This document shows positions 17,581 to 26,318 of a stretch of 64,000 nucleotides of DNA, one piece after another. Position numbers and translations under genes: made by a program. Location: positions 620,001 through 684,000 of the forward strand of contig NZ_OZ034750.1 of the NCBI RefSeq assembly GCF_964028195.1. Reading direction: 5' to 3'. The notes beneath the pieces are model-generated. The model was given only the letters and a program-made list of their open reading frames with translations. It had not been told where the DNA came from and did no database searches. Origin of the DNA: Wolbachia endosymbiont (group A) of Pogonocherus hispidulus (GTDB lineage: Bacteria; Pseudomonadota; Alphaproteobacteria; Rickettsiales; Anaplasmataceae). How positions within the stretch are numbered: position 1 is the stretch's first letter; the number at the start of each line of letters is the position of its first letter.

Positions 17581-19428
17581 GGAGAGTAGACCGGCGGAAC
17601 TTCCCCACCAGTCTCTCGCAGAACTGCACGGAAACCTCTCGGCTTATACAGCTCCCATTATTTAGCCTTTTGATCCTAACCCAAGTGTCCAATGATAGAA
17701 AATACTTGGAGACCTCTTTCTCACTTTTCCTAGAAATTGCTTTGCTAGTCTTCCGTGATCACGAAGTTTCTTATATTTTGTCCTGACCCATCTTATGAGG
17801 TATCTCTCTATATTTCTGAGAGATGGATACATCTCTGATTTATAAAACCTGCCATAGTACTGAAACCAGCCTCTGACTATTGGATCTATTTTCTTCGATA
17901 TTTCCTCTAGTGTGGTCCATGTAATCCGATGTATTCTCCATGACTTTATGGTTTTCTTGATCTTCTTCTTGGCTTTGTTACTAATTGCAGGTAGAAATGA
18001 GATGAAATAATTCCTCATCTTATTCTTTGCTACTCTAGGTCTAAAAGTATAACCTAGAAAATCAAAGCTTTGTTTAGGAAATTGTTCTTTTCTATCATCA
18101 TCCTTACTGTACACAATCTGTGTCTTTTCAGGATGTAACTTCAATTTACACTTAGCCAATCTTTCTTCAATCATTACTTTCATAAATCCTGCCTGTCTTT
18201 TAGTTCTGCAGTGCACTATCGCATCATCTACATATCTTTCAAATGGTACTGTTGGATAATTTTGTTTCATCCACATATCAAACGCATGGTGCATAAATAT
18301 GCTTGAAATGATTGGGCTTATTGAACCTCCTTGCGGAACTCCTTTATCCCTTGTTACCCTACTGCCATCTGCTTGCTGAATGGGGGCTTTCATCCACCTC
18401 TCAACATACAGTATGACCCATTTGCAGTCTGTGTGTTTCTTGATAGCCTGCAGTGCTAAATCGTGGTCCAGATTGTCGAAAAATCCAGATATATCAAGAT
18501 CTACCGTCCAATCATTTTTCCAACATCTCTTCCGTGCTGTGTATACCGCATCCAGCGCAGACTTATTTGGTCTATAACCATATGAATCTTCGTGAAATTT
18601 CGGTTCTACTAACGGCTCAAGATACATTGTAGCTGCTGTTTGCGCTATCCTGTCGAATACTGAAGGCACACATAAAATTCTTTGCCCTCCTGTATCTTTT
18701 GGTATCGCAACAGCTTTTACCGGCTCTGGAAAATAACTTCCGGATGACATCCGATTCCATAATTTGTATAGATTATCCTTTAGATTTTCTTCAAACTTTG
18801 TTATCGAGACCTCATCTACACCTGCTGCACCTTTATTTTTCGATACTTGTTTATAAGCTCTCCAAATAAGTTGCTTTGGTATATCAAAAGACTTTGTTTC
18901 ATTCATTAACTCCTCCCTTTCGGTTGATAAATAATTAAAACTAAATAACTTAGCCCCTTCACTCCATTTCCATTACAGAAACTTCTTCGCTACTACGAGC
19001 TAATCCGCCCCTGTTTTTCGCATCGGTACTCTCATCCTCAGAGATCAGCTCTTTGGACTTCTCCCTTTTCATCGAAACGACAGGTTCCCGTAGTTCCATG
19101 CAATAGCCTAAAATAGATTCACGCCACTTTTATGCCGGACGCCACCTACCCAGTAAACAAGCTCCCTGTAGATTCATCCCAGGTTAACGACTACCCCCTG
19201 GTTTTGACGTCGTCTCTACGCTTTCGACACTTCATCAGTGGTTCACTTGCGTTCGTCTCTCTATTTCATACATGACACATAATTGTGCCTTTTCCATAAC
19301 GCTCACTACCTTAGCTCTTTACCAAAGCAGCTTATGGCTGTTTGAAGCCTGCTCTTGCAAACCGGCTCCGAGGGGCCCTCCCTCATCTACTGCACAGCTT
19401 CAACACTTTCCGTGTTTCTACGGCGCAC
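17581..19428 (-). mobile_element. Inner group II intron, copy 1, inserted in the YADD codons of another intron's RT
   Basis: An 1848-nt complete group II intron on the minus strand. It starts GTGCGCCGTAG and ends ...GGTCTACTCTCC, with the branch A 7 nt from the end. Domain V is seen as GAGCTGTATAAGCCGAGAGG with its partner CGTGCAGTTC. Its own RT (17662-18906) is intact. The 5' exon is GCAGATGACT and the 3' exon TTATTATTAC; rejoined they encode A-D-D-F-I-I-T. Copies 2 and 3 have the same length and apparently the same sequence. Confidence 0.88.
17662..18906 (-). CDS. ltrA-like: Group II intron reverse transcriptase/maturase (inner intron, copy 1)
   Basis: A complete 414-aa RT-maturase. The RT core includes KNKGAAGVDEVSI, QRILCVPSVFDRIAQTA, YGYRPNKSALDAV, WTVDLDISGFFDNLDHD, GVPQGGSISPIISSIFMHHA and the catalytic RYVDDAIVHC. 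The thumb has LHPEKTQIVY and FDFLGYTFRPR, and the X domain has DPIVRGWFQYYGRFYKSEMYP. No HNH domain. A very strong GGGAGGAG ribosome binding site sits 5 nt before the ATG. The protein is identical at 26841-28085 and 59383-60627. It would stabilise intron RNA for splicing and drive retrohoming. Confidence 0.93.
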   Translation of the reverse strand: MNETKSFDIPKQLIWRAYKQVSKNKGAAGVDEVSITKFEENLKDNLYKLWNRMSSGSYFPEPVKAVAIPKDTGGQRILCVPSVFDRIAQTAATMYLEPLVEPKFHEDSYGYRPNKSALDAVYTARKRCWKNDWTVDLDISGFFDNLDHDLALQAIKKHTDCKWVILYVERWMKAPIQQADGSRVTRDKGVPQGGSISPIISSIFMHHAFDMWMKQNYPTVPFERYVDDAIVHCRTKRQAGFMKVMIEERLAKCKLKLHPEKTQIVYSKDDDRKEQFPKQSFDFLGYTFRPRVAKNKMRNYFISFLPAISNKAKKKIKKTIKSWRIHRITWTTLEEISKKIDPIVRGWFQYYGRFYKSEMYPSLRNIERYLIRWVRTKYKKLRDHGRLAKQFLGKVRKRSPSIFYHWTLGLGSKG

Positions 19429-20248
19429 AGTCATCTGCGTAGGCGGTAGTATTAACCTTATCGCGCCAAAAGGCAGATTTTTGGGCTGTCTTTTCTAAGC
19501 CTCTAAGGGTAATATTCATCAGTGTAGGAGAGATGATCCCTCCTTGAGGAGTACCTTCTTTAGTGATATAAAAAGTGTTCTTATCCATGTATCCTGCTGT
19601 CAGCCATTTTTTCAGAATTTTCTTATCCATAGGGCAGTGTTCTAAAAGCCATGCATGACTAATGGAGTCATAACAAGATTTGATATCTGCTTCTAGGATC
19701 CATGGTGCCGATACTTTTTGGCACAACGTTTTAAAACATTGGTCAATAGCATCAGCAGCTGATCTTTTATGCCGAAAACCATAGGCATGACGATCTAAAA
19801 TTGATTCTGAAACTGGTTCAAGTGCTTGCAGATAAAGAGCCTGCATTGCCCGATCCTTCATAGTTGGTATTCCCAAAGGACGTTTTTTTCCTGCTCTTTT
19901 TGGAATCCATACTCGTCGGAGCGGTTGGACGCAATATCCTCGACGCTTTAACGATTGAACAGCTTTGATCTTTTGTTGCGGTGTGCGCCAAACTAAGCCA
20001 TCAACCCCAGGGGTGTTTTTTCCTTGATTTTGAGTGACTCGTTTAACAGCCAAAAGTTTTGCAGTAAACGAATGTGTCAATATCCATTGCAAAGCTTTCA
20101 CTTTGCCGTACCTTCTTTCTCGAACAGCCTTTGCAATACGCATCTGGAGCTTTTTGACACCTATTATCACTTTAGTCCAATTAATAGATTCCCATGTAAT
20201 TGTAGGTGTAGAGGATGCACCAATCGCTGAATATGTCAGTGTTGTCAT
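19429..20248 (-). CDS. Outer intron 1 RT/maturase, 5' part
   Basis: N-terminal half of the RT of outer intron 1, reading MTTLTYSAIGASSTPTITWE and continuing through KNTPGVDGLVWRTP, PLGIPTMKDRAMQALYL, YGFRHKRSAADAI, EADIKSCYDSISH and GTPQGGIISPTLMN to AYADD, where the inner intron begins. The ATG at 20248 has GAGG 8 nt upstream and matches the usual N-terminus. The open frame extends to 20317 without a better signal. Without removal of the inner intron the protein ends C-A-P-stop just after the catalytic aspartates and would lack thumb and maturase domains. Confidence 0.85.
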
Positions 20249-20858
20249 TTGCTTTTCCTCATATATAAAAAGTTCTCCAAAATCTCTTACAAAGAAAGAC
20301 CTATCGGACGTGGGCACACTTTTATGTCCAGTAATGTTTCAACTGGTATTCCCACCATTACAGTGAGACCTTTGCTTTTTCCGACATCCCAAACCTGCAC
20401 TGCCATAAGCATTCCTTACAGTTTGCTGTCCCCACTATGGTAGGGAGCAAGTACAGGGTTTCCACGCTTCCCCAAAAGTAGCTTGTGAACTTAGGTGCCT
20501 GCTGTCGACCGAGAAGCTTATAGGTTACGGGAACACAACTACGAGATGTTCCTCCTGCTTCCAATGCCTTTTGGCCCAAGCGTATCAACCGCTTTCGCTT
20601 GTCAACGTTTACGGTCTTTATCACAGGTTCAGTTACCTTCACCTTATTCACTATCTAGCACTTACCCTCTGTATGGTTTGAGGGAGAATACGCCTTTTGC
20701 AATTTGTATCCCGCATAATGCTTTGTTACATTGTCAGGGCAGCTACTTAATTCATGCCCCTAGATTCATCCGGCAACACGGACGGTTTCTTCTTGATCTT
20801 TCTAAGAAAACCTAGAAAATCCTGAGAAACAGCTACTTCTGACGCCTTCGCGTCGCAA

Positions 20859-21468
20859 CATAGTCAACGTTATACGGAGGGTCACACACGGTAATATCTG
20901 CCATTTTATCGTCTAATACCGCTTTAAATGATTCAACTTCGCAGCTATCACCACAGTAGATTCGATGACCACCTAAAATCCATAGATCACCTGGTTTTGT
21001 TATTTCCACTTTTTTGTCATCACCAGCTAAATCAGAAAATTTTTCCCCTTGTTCTTCCCTTCCATCAAGATTATCAAGAAAGCGCTGAACTTTTTCTAAT
21101 TCAAATCCTGTCATTTTAAGATCAAACTGTAAATCTTCTAGCTCTTGAATTTCCACCTTTAAAAGATCATCATCCCACTTTGCCCAATTAGCTGATTGAT
21201 TTGCCAGTAACCGAAAAGCTTTGGTTTGTGGTTCATTTAGATTATCACTTAAGACTACGGGAATACTCTCCATACCAAGTTTTCTTGCTGCTTTAAGTCT
21301 TAAATGACCATCAACCACAGTTCCATCGCTTTTTGCAACTATTGGAATACGAAAGCCAAATTCCCTGATTGAAGCACACATTCTGTTTACTACGTCATCA
21401 TTTTTACGTGGATTACGCTCATATTCGACGAGGTTTTCAACAGGATAGTAGTGGATTGCTAAATTCAT
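20859..21468 (-). CDS. ParB/DNA methyltransferase, 5' exon
   Basis: First part of the split ParB-methyltransferase. Residues about 1-100 form a ParB/Sulfiredoxin-type nuclease domain (VENLVEYERNPRKNDDVVNRM, FGFRIPIVAKSDGTVVDGHLRLKAARKLG). A linker follows, then the start of the methyltransferase (KPGDLWILGGHRIYCGDS) up to the catalytic DPPYNVDY. The exon ends ...GACTATG at 20859. Read-through into the intron adds only nine residues before a stop. Such fusions are a regular WO phage gene. Possible roles are protecting phage DNA or marking packaging sites; this is inference. Confidence 0.88.
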
Positions 21469-21571
21469 ATCTTAATAATTAAAAAGTTAATATTCAAAAT
21501 ATCTCTGACGCTAAAGAAGGCCTGGGGTCAGCACCACCAAATCCGCCAGCCTGGCTGAAAGGACCCACTTT

Positions 21572-22048
21572 TTATGGATTTCTCAGCTTATTAATATCTT
21601 TACCAAAGTCCATAACATAGAACATCAAAGCTAAAGCATCTGCTTGATTATCATCTCTAGGTGAAAAACTTTTTTCACGTATCGCTTCAATAACTTCACT
21701 CTTACTTGCATTACCTTTGCCTGCTATAAAGCGCTTTATAGTCTTTACAGGAACACCTTTGTATGGTACGTGATGTTCTTCACACCAAGCAGAAAGAACG
21801 GCAAGAAAACCACCGTAGCAATGCGCTGCATCAGTTCCTAAGTGTCTTCTCACTTCTTCAAAATACACTGCTTCAATGTTTGAGAACTTTTCCTTCATTT
21901 CATTTAGCCAGCTACGAAAATTTAAGAAGTGCATGCCACCTCCGCTGAAACGGCTACCATGAAAGTTTTCACTACCACTTTGAATTACTCCATCGGTGAA
22001 AATAGCCCAGCCGGTTTGTTTGCCGAGATCGAGTGTTAGGATTGACAT
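21572..22048 (-). CDS. RuvC-like Holliday junction resolvase
   Basis: A 158-aa phage RuvC-like nuclease with the RNase H fold. It shows ILTLDLGKQTGWAIF (first catalytic Asp), VYFEEVRRHLG (Glu), and the C-terminal SPRDDNQADALALMFYVM carrying the last acidic pair. Central CYGGFLAVLSAWCEEHHVPYKGVPVKTIKRFI is typical. Such enzymes resolve branched DNA before packaging, in line with its place at the head of the leftward packaging operon. A 103-nt, unusually GC-rich gap separates it from the methyltransferase. Confidence 0.9.
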   Translation of the reverse strand: MSILTLDLGKQTGWAIFTDGVIQSGSENFHGSRFSGGGMHFLNFRSWLNEMKEKFSNIEAVYFEEVRRHLGTDAAHCYGGFLAVLSAWCEEHHVPYKGVPVKTIKRFIAGKGNASKSEVIEAIREKSFSPRDDNQADALALMFYVMDFGKDINKLRNP

Positions 22049-22066
22049 TTATATTCAGAATTTGTT

Positions 22067-22094
22067 TTGCTAGAATGTAAAATCCCTATATAAT
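22067..22094 (+). promoter_or_regulatory. Candidate promoter for the unknown gene pair
   Basis: TTGCTA at 22067-22072 and a perfect TATAAT at 22089-22094 with 16-nt spacing, in the divergent gap between the resolvase gene and the rightward pair. The -10 lies within a longer AT-rich motif that recurs twice elsewhere in the window (24783, 35713). Confidence 0.4.
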
Positions 22095-22273
22095 ATATAT
22101 TCAGGATTTGAAAAATTTTTGTCCAAAAAATCTTCTTCTTAAGCAAACTTTTTAGAAAAAACTTGGTTAAAAATCAGTAAACAGCCATTGCATAATTATT
22201 GGTCAAGACTTTCATACTTCTATCTTAACGATGTAAATGGCCTACTATGCTACTGCGGTGTAGTTGGTTTCTT

Positions 22274-23506
22274 ATGCACATTTATCCAAATCTTAAATTT
22301 TGGGAAGATGATTTAGAAGTGCCTGTCAACTATTTGCTTGATCGTTTTCATAATACAGAAGTGCGTCATTCCTGGATGAATTCACTTTCTGGTAGGCAGT
22401 TAAGTGTCATTTTTCAACACTCCTTTAAGGACAAGCTAAATGGTCAACTTTTTGATGATGAAAACTATGATAACACATCCATACAATATAAACGTAAAGT
22501 GATTGCTAAACATTTAGACTCTCTGGTTATTTATTATCTGATTAGTTGTTTTGAACGTGCAAAGCTTGAAGCTACTGTCAGCGAAATCGCAAGATCTGCA
22601 TTAACTACGGAACTCATGAAATCCTACCTTGTAAAAAATAATAATAAATATGATAAGAAGTCTTTGCTGTTTCTACTGTTTCATGCAGATTACAATCTTT
22701 TAAAGTCTGTCTATCACTTTGAAAAAATACAAAGAAAGAGTTTCATGTCTTTTGCCTTACAAAAAATACCAAGACGACCAAGTACTCCATTTAAGGACTT
22801 TATCTCAGAGGAAATCATACAACAAATACTGAAAGACGATAACATTAAGAGAAATGACAGTTTCGAGAATCAACTACAAGGTTTCTTCTATCATCAGAAT
22901 CGTTTATATGTGTTAATACGCAAAGCTAGCGATATAGATTTGTTGTTAAATTCAAATAAAGTTATCCATGTCCATAAGGCAGAGTGGATGATTTTGGATT
23001 TTCTACTAAATGGCACTCAGGTAGATCTTGGTGCTAGAAATATTGATCAAGCTATAGAAATAGCAAATAGCATTGCAAGTTGTTACTTTAGCTGCGAATG
23101 TATTTTTGTAGATGTGCAGGATAAAAACTTCGCGGAACAGGTGCATAAATTTATAGAAACTTGTATTAATGAATCTGATTCAAATATTCGTGTTTTTGAG
23201 TTAAAGTTTCAGTCAAATCGTTTCAATTACAGCTATACTAATATCACTTTGACGGTTGCTCCATATGATCCTATTGCACCGGAATTGCATGTTTTAAAGC
23301 CATTTGTAGGAGACATAGTGCCATTGATAGAGTCGATTAAAGTAATATTTCAAGGCAAAAAGATAGGCTTATTTTTCAAGCGAAGTGATGAGTATATAGC
23401 AATTTACTACTCCGAACATCCTCTGAATAAAAGGGAAAGAGAGGATTTTAAAGCATACATAAAACAATTTTATGGTCTTACAATCTTGCCAAGAGCAAAT
23501 CTCTGA
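22274..23506 (+). CDS. Unknown protein A of an overlapping gene pair
   Basis: A protein of about 410 aa with no family I recognise. The frame opens at 22247, but the ATG at 22274 (MHIYPNLKFWED) looks more natural; neither has a clear ribosome binding site. The first 150 residues are helical and polar. The middle holds IRKASDIDLLLNSNKVIHVHKAEWMILDFLLNG, and the C-terminal half alternates strands and helices (CIFVDVQDKNFAEQV, LTVAPYDPIAPELHV). The last part (KKIGLFFKRSDEYIAIYYSEH) is beta-rich. No membrane segment, no nuclease motif, and no Walker motif. The end overlaps the next gene by 35 nt in a different frame, so the pair is co-transcribed or is one gene with a frameshift. Confidence 0.65.
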   Translation: MHIYPNLKFWEDDLEVPVNYLLDRFHNTEVRHSWMNSLSGRQLSVIFQHSFKDKLNGQLFDDENYDNTSIQYKRKVIAKHLDSLVIYYLISCFERAKLEATVSEIARSALTTELMKSYLVKNNNKYDKKSLLFLLFHADYNLLKSVYHFEKIQRKSFMSFALQKIPRRPSTPFKDFISEEIIQQILKDDNIKRNDSFENQLQGFFYHQNRLYVLIRKASDIDLLLNSNKVIHVHKAEWMILDFLLNGTQVDLGARNIDQAIEIANSIASCYFSCECIFVDVQDKNFAEQVHKFIETCINESDSNIRVFELKFQSNRFNYSYTNITLTVAPYDPIAPELHVLKPFVGDIVPLIESIKVIFQGKKIGLFFKRSDEYIAIYYSEHPLNKREREDFKAYIKQFYGLTILPRANL

Positions 23507-24578
23507 TCTTCTTAATTCTGGCAGCTCTTGGGTTAATCCAAATCAAAATTACATCAAAGCAGCAAGGTATTTGTCAGATCTTAAATTAATTCAGATGCAA
23601 GAGAGGTCTTACATTATCTGCTCTCGTAGACAAGATAAATTAGATTGGCCAAATATAGTTGATCCATACTGTAACAATGAGATTTTCATTGATGAGGACT
23701 TTAACGAAGCATGCGATAATATAATTTGTGAAAATTGCAACCGTGATATTTTACCTAATACCTACAAGAAGCAAAGATTTCACCGCTTATCTGCATATTT
23801 AAACCCAGAGAAATTTATGAATTGGTTTGAAGGTCAGCTAAGTGATACAAATTTTATGTGGCAAAAAGTGGAAAGTGGAGTTTATCATGTTGGTGGACAA
23901 GGTAAGATTGTAAGTTTAATCATACTTGATTTTTGCACCAATCCAACATTCTTAACGATAGATAAGCTTAAAGCTAATCCAACTGTATTAATAATACTGA
24001 GAAAAAATCCATCAAACATACCTCTTGATTTGCCCATAGTAAAAATGGTTGACCTTTTCTTTCAGCATAAGACTTTAATTGAAGTATTCCAAGAAGCAGC
24101 ACAAAGAGGAGTACTAGAGTTCATACCAAATACTTCAATGCAAATCTTACATACTGCACTTAATCTAATTGAACCTCCTAAAGAGAAGGAATTGCTAAAG
24201 TTGCAATTGATAGAGGGCTCACTTTACGTAAACAATATAGAGATTCTAAATAAGAAAGCTGTAGCATGTATGAAAGTTTTGCGCGTATTATTTGAACAAT
24301 TTTTGAATGATTGTAAAAAAGAATTACCTCCTGAAAAACACATGTTGCTTAGCATAACTGAAATAGAAAAGTGCCTAAATCTCGATCCAGAAGCAGATCC
24401 AGAACATTACATTAGAAAACCAATAAACACAATTCAAAGAACAATAAAAACTACATTAGCCAAAAAGTTAGGGCTGAACATTGAACGTAATGATGTAATT
24501 GAAACTGTTGGTTGGCCTGGATCATCGCGTAGAGATTATGGTTACCGTATCAACCCTTTTACTGTGGTAGTTCGTTAA
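23472..24578 (+). CDS. Unknown protein B of the pair, with zinc-knuckle and winged-helix-like ends
   Basis: A 368-aa protein I do not recognise. The first 50 residues look like a winged-helix unit (EQISDLLNSG, then YIKAARYLSDLKLIQMQ). At about 75-90 it has a Cys-rich element (CDNIICENCNRD) that could bind zinc. The middle has beta-rich segments (KIVSLIILDFCTNPTFLTID, TVLIILRKNPSNIP). The C-terminus from about 285 (LSITEIEKCLNLDPEADPEHYIRKPINT with RDYGYRINPF) resembles a second winged-helix unit. That points to nucleic-acid binding, but this is inference from pattern only. It overlaps protein A; stop is followed by a gene-free AT-rich gap. Confidence 0.65.
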   Translation: MVLQSCQEQISDLLNSGSSWVNPNQNYIKAARYLSDLKLIQMQERSYIICSRRQDKLDWPNIVDPYCNNEIFIDEDFNEACDNIICENCNRDILPNTYKKQRFHRLSAYLNPEKFMNWFEGQLSDTNFMWQKVESGVYHVGGQGKIVSLIILDFCTNPTFLTIDKLKANPTVLIILRKNPSNIPLDLPIVKMVDLFFQHKTLIEVFQEAAQRGVLEFIPNTSMQILHTALNLIEPPKEKELLKLQLIEGSLYVNNIEILNKKAVACMKVLRVLFEQFLNDCKKELPPEKHMLLSITEIEKCLNLDPEADPEHYIRKPINTIQRTIKTTLAKKLGLNIERNDVIETVGWPGSSRRDYGYRINPFTVVVR

Positions 24579-24934
24579 CTGTGTTGACGAGAAGTAAAAG
24601 TAGTATATTTTACCCTAAAGTCACATCTAGCTTTAAAATACAGTTTTTGTCTTATTTAAAAAAATATAAATTCTCAATTACGTAACTCACCAAAAACCTA
24701 TCTCGTTTCTTTTGCTTTCTTCAATCTTTTCTACTCTGTTCGTTTGCCGGCTTTTGTGTTTGAAGCACATCTACACTCAATGCCCTTCTATAATATATAT
24801 ACCGGATTTCTCACTACTTTTTCCGGGATTTTCTGAAAAAAAGTTAAAATAATTTGAATGTAGCTCAGAAATTAAAGAGCTTTAAGAACCCGCTAAACGG
24901 AACTTCTAGACACCTGAGTTGTTTCCATTTTGGA
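24579..24934. other. AT-rich intergenic region upstream of outer intron 2
   Basis: No gene is supported. It contains a copy of a recurring AT-rich motif at 24783-24809 followed by an imperfect inverted repeat (CCGGA ... TCCGG). The 5' exon of outer intron 2 (ending ...CCATTTTGGA) is here, but no open frame of useful length reaches the junction, so the intron's target gene cannot be named. Confidence 0.4.
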
Positions 24935-25441
24935 GTGCGATCCGATGTTGCGGTTTTTGTGATGGTTAAATTCCATCTTCCCTAGACATCAGGGATAATG
25001 TATGTTTCACATTTCAGAGAGTGGCAACCTCTGGGATGCAAGCATGAGACAAAAGCGGGTAATGCTAAACCTTATGGCAAATCCCCGCAAACAGAGTTAG
25101 ATATGATTACGAGAGAAACCTATGTCAGAATTGTCGTCAGGAAAGATATGCGAAAGGAGGTTGAATACGCATAAACCAAAAGGTATGAAGCAAATGAGGA
25201 ATTAAGACTTCCGAATCTTAATTATAGATGTTCTCAGCTTCCGGCAAATAGTAGGAATCTAAGTCTAACGTGAAACAAAACCGTGGAACGGAGTAACCAC
25301 ATGAATGCTCTTATATTCACTCGAATATAAGTAGGTAGTCATCCGTATGCATTTATGTCGGAGGGATTGTCCAAGAAGCCAATGCCTAAGGTAATTCTTA
25401 GGATATGCAGACGTGGACACTGTAGTTTGGAAGGTAAAGTT

Positions 25442-26318
25442 ATGAGTAGTAGTGAATATGTTATGAGCCAACAAAAAGTTAGGTATAAATGGAACGAAAT
25501 TCTTTGGCGCAAGCTGGAAAAATCTTCGTTTAAGCTACAAAAACGAATTTACCAAGCTTCTAAATGTAATGATATCAGGAAGATGCATAAACTTCAGAGA
25601 TTATTACTAAAATCAACAAGTGCAAGAACGCTCGCAGTTAGGAGAGTTACACAGGATAATAGAGGGAAAAAGACTGCAGGTATTGATGGGAAAGCTAGTC
25701 TCAGTCAAGTAGAAAGAATGCAATTAGCATATTCTATGGATTTAAAGGAAAAAGCAAAACCATCAAGGCGAGTCTGGATTCCAAAACCTGGTAAGCCATT
25801 GGAACGTCGTCCCCTTGGTATTCCCACTATATCGTGTCGAGCAAAACAAACACTTGTTAAAATGGCGCTAGAGCCCGAGTGGGAGGCAAAATTCGAGCCT
25901 AACATTTATGGTTTTAGGCCTGGTAGATCTTGTCATGATGCTATGAAAGCCATATTTTATGCGCTTTATAAGAAATCCGCATTTATTTTAGATGCAGATA
26001 TCTCTGGATGTTTCGATAATATAGAACATCACGCACTGTTGGAAAAACTTAATACCACTCCAACCCTTAAGAGAATTATAAAAAAGTGGTTAAGAGCAGG
26101 TGTGATGGAAAATGGAACTTTCCAACCAACCGAAAGTGGTACAATTCAAGGAGGAACTATTTCTCCTCTGTTGGCTTGTATAGTATTACACGGTCTGGAA
26201 CAATATATTAAAGAAAATCTAAAAAGCGAGCTCCTACAGTATAGAAGGAAAAAATATGGTACAATGTCACGAAGTTGGATACAACAATCACTCAGGGTTA
26301 TTTTTTATGCTGATGATT
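25442..26318 (+). CDS. Outer intron 2 RT/maturase, 5' part
   Basis: N-terminal half of the RT of outer intron 2. I chose the ATG at 25442 (MSSSEYVMSQQ), with AAGG upstream and aligning with a GTG in the related copy at 57984; the frame is open from 25355. RT motifs are KKTAGIDGKA, PLGIPTISCRAKQTLVKMAL, YGFRPGRSCHDAM, LDADISGCFDNIEHH, GTIQGGTISPLLAC and YADD, where the inner intron interrupts. The 877 nt here plus 833 nt at 28167-28999 make 570 codons (569 aa plus stop). Confidence 0.83.

Larger units (their letters stand above)
16781..20858 (-). mobile_element. Outer group II intron 1 (host of a nested intron) in the methyltransferase gene
   Basis: A 4078-nt group II intron on the minus strand: 2230 nt of its own plus the 1848-nt inner intron at 17581-19428. 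The 5' end reads TTGCGACG (consensus GTGYG, first base differs). Near the 3' end, domain V is visible as GAGCCGTATGACGGGAAACT with its pairing strand AGTACGGTTC. Domain VI follows, with a bulged A 7 nt from the end (CTACCCGGC). These boundaries were chosen because they restore the methyltransferase frame and place the branch A at -7. Its RT is split by the inner intron. Confidence 0.8.

Noticed and set aside
20358-20815. Several 97-110-aa ORFs in the 5' region of outer intron 1
   Set aside because: They lie in the structured RNA region of the intron, where open frames without starts or motifs are expected; no protein character seen.
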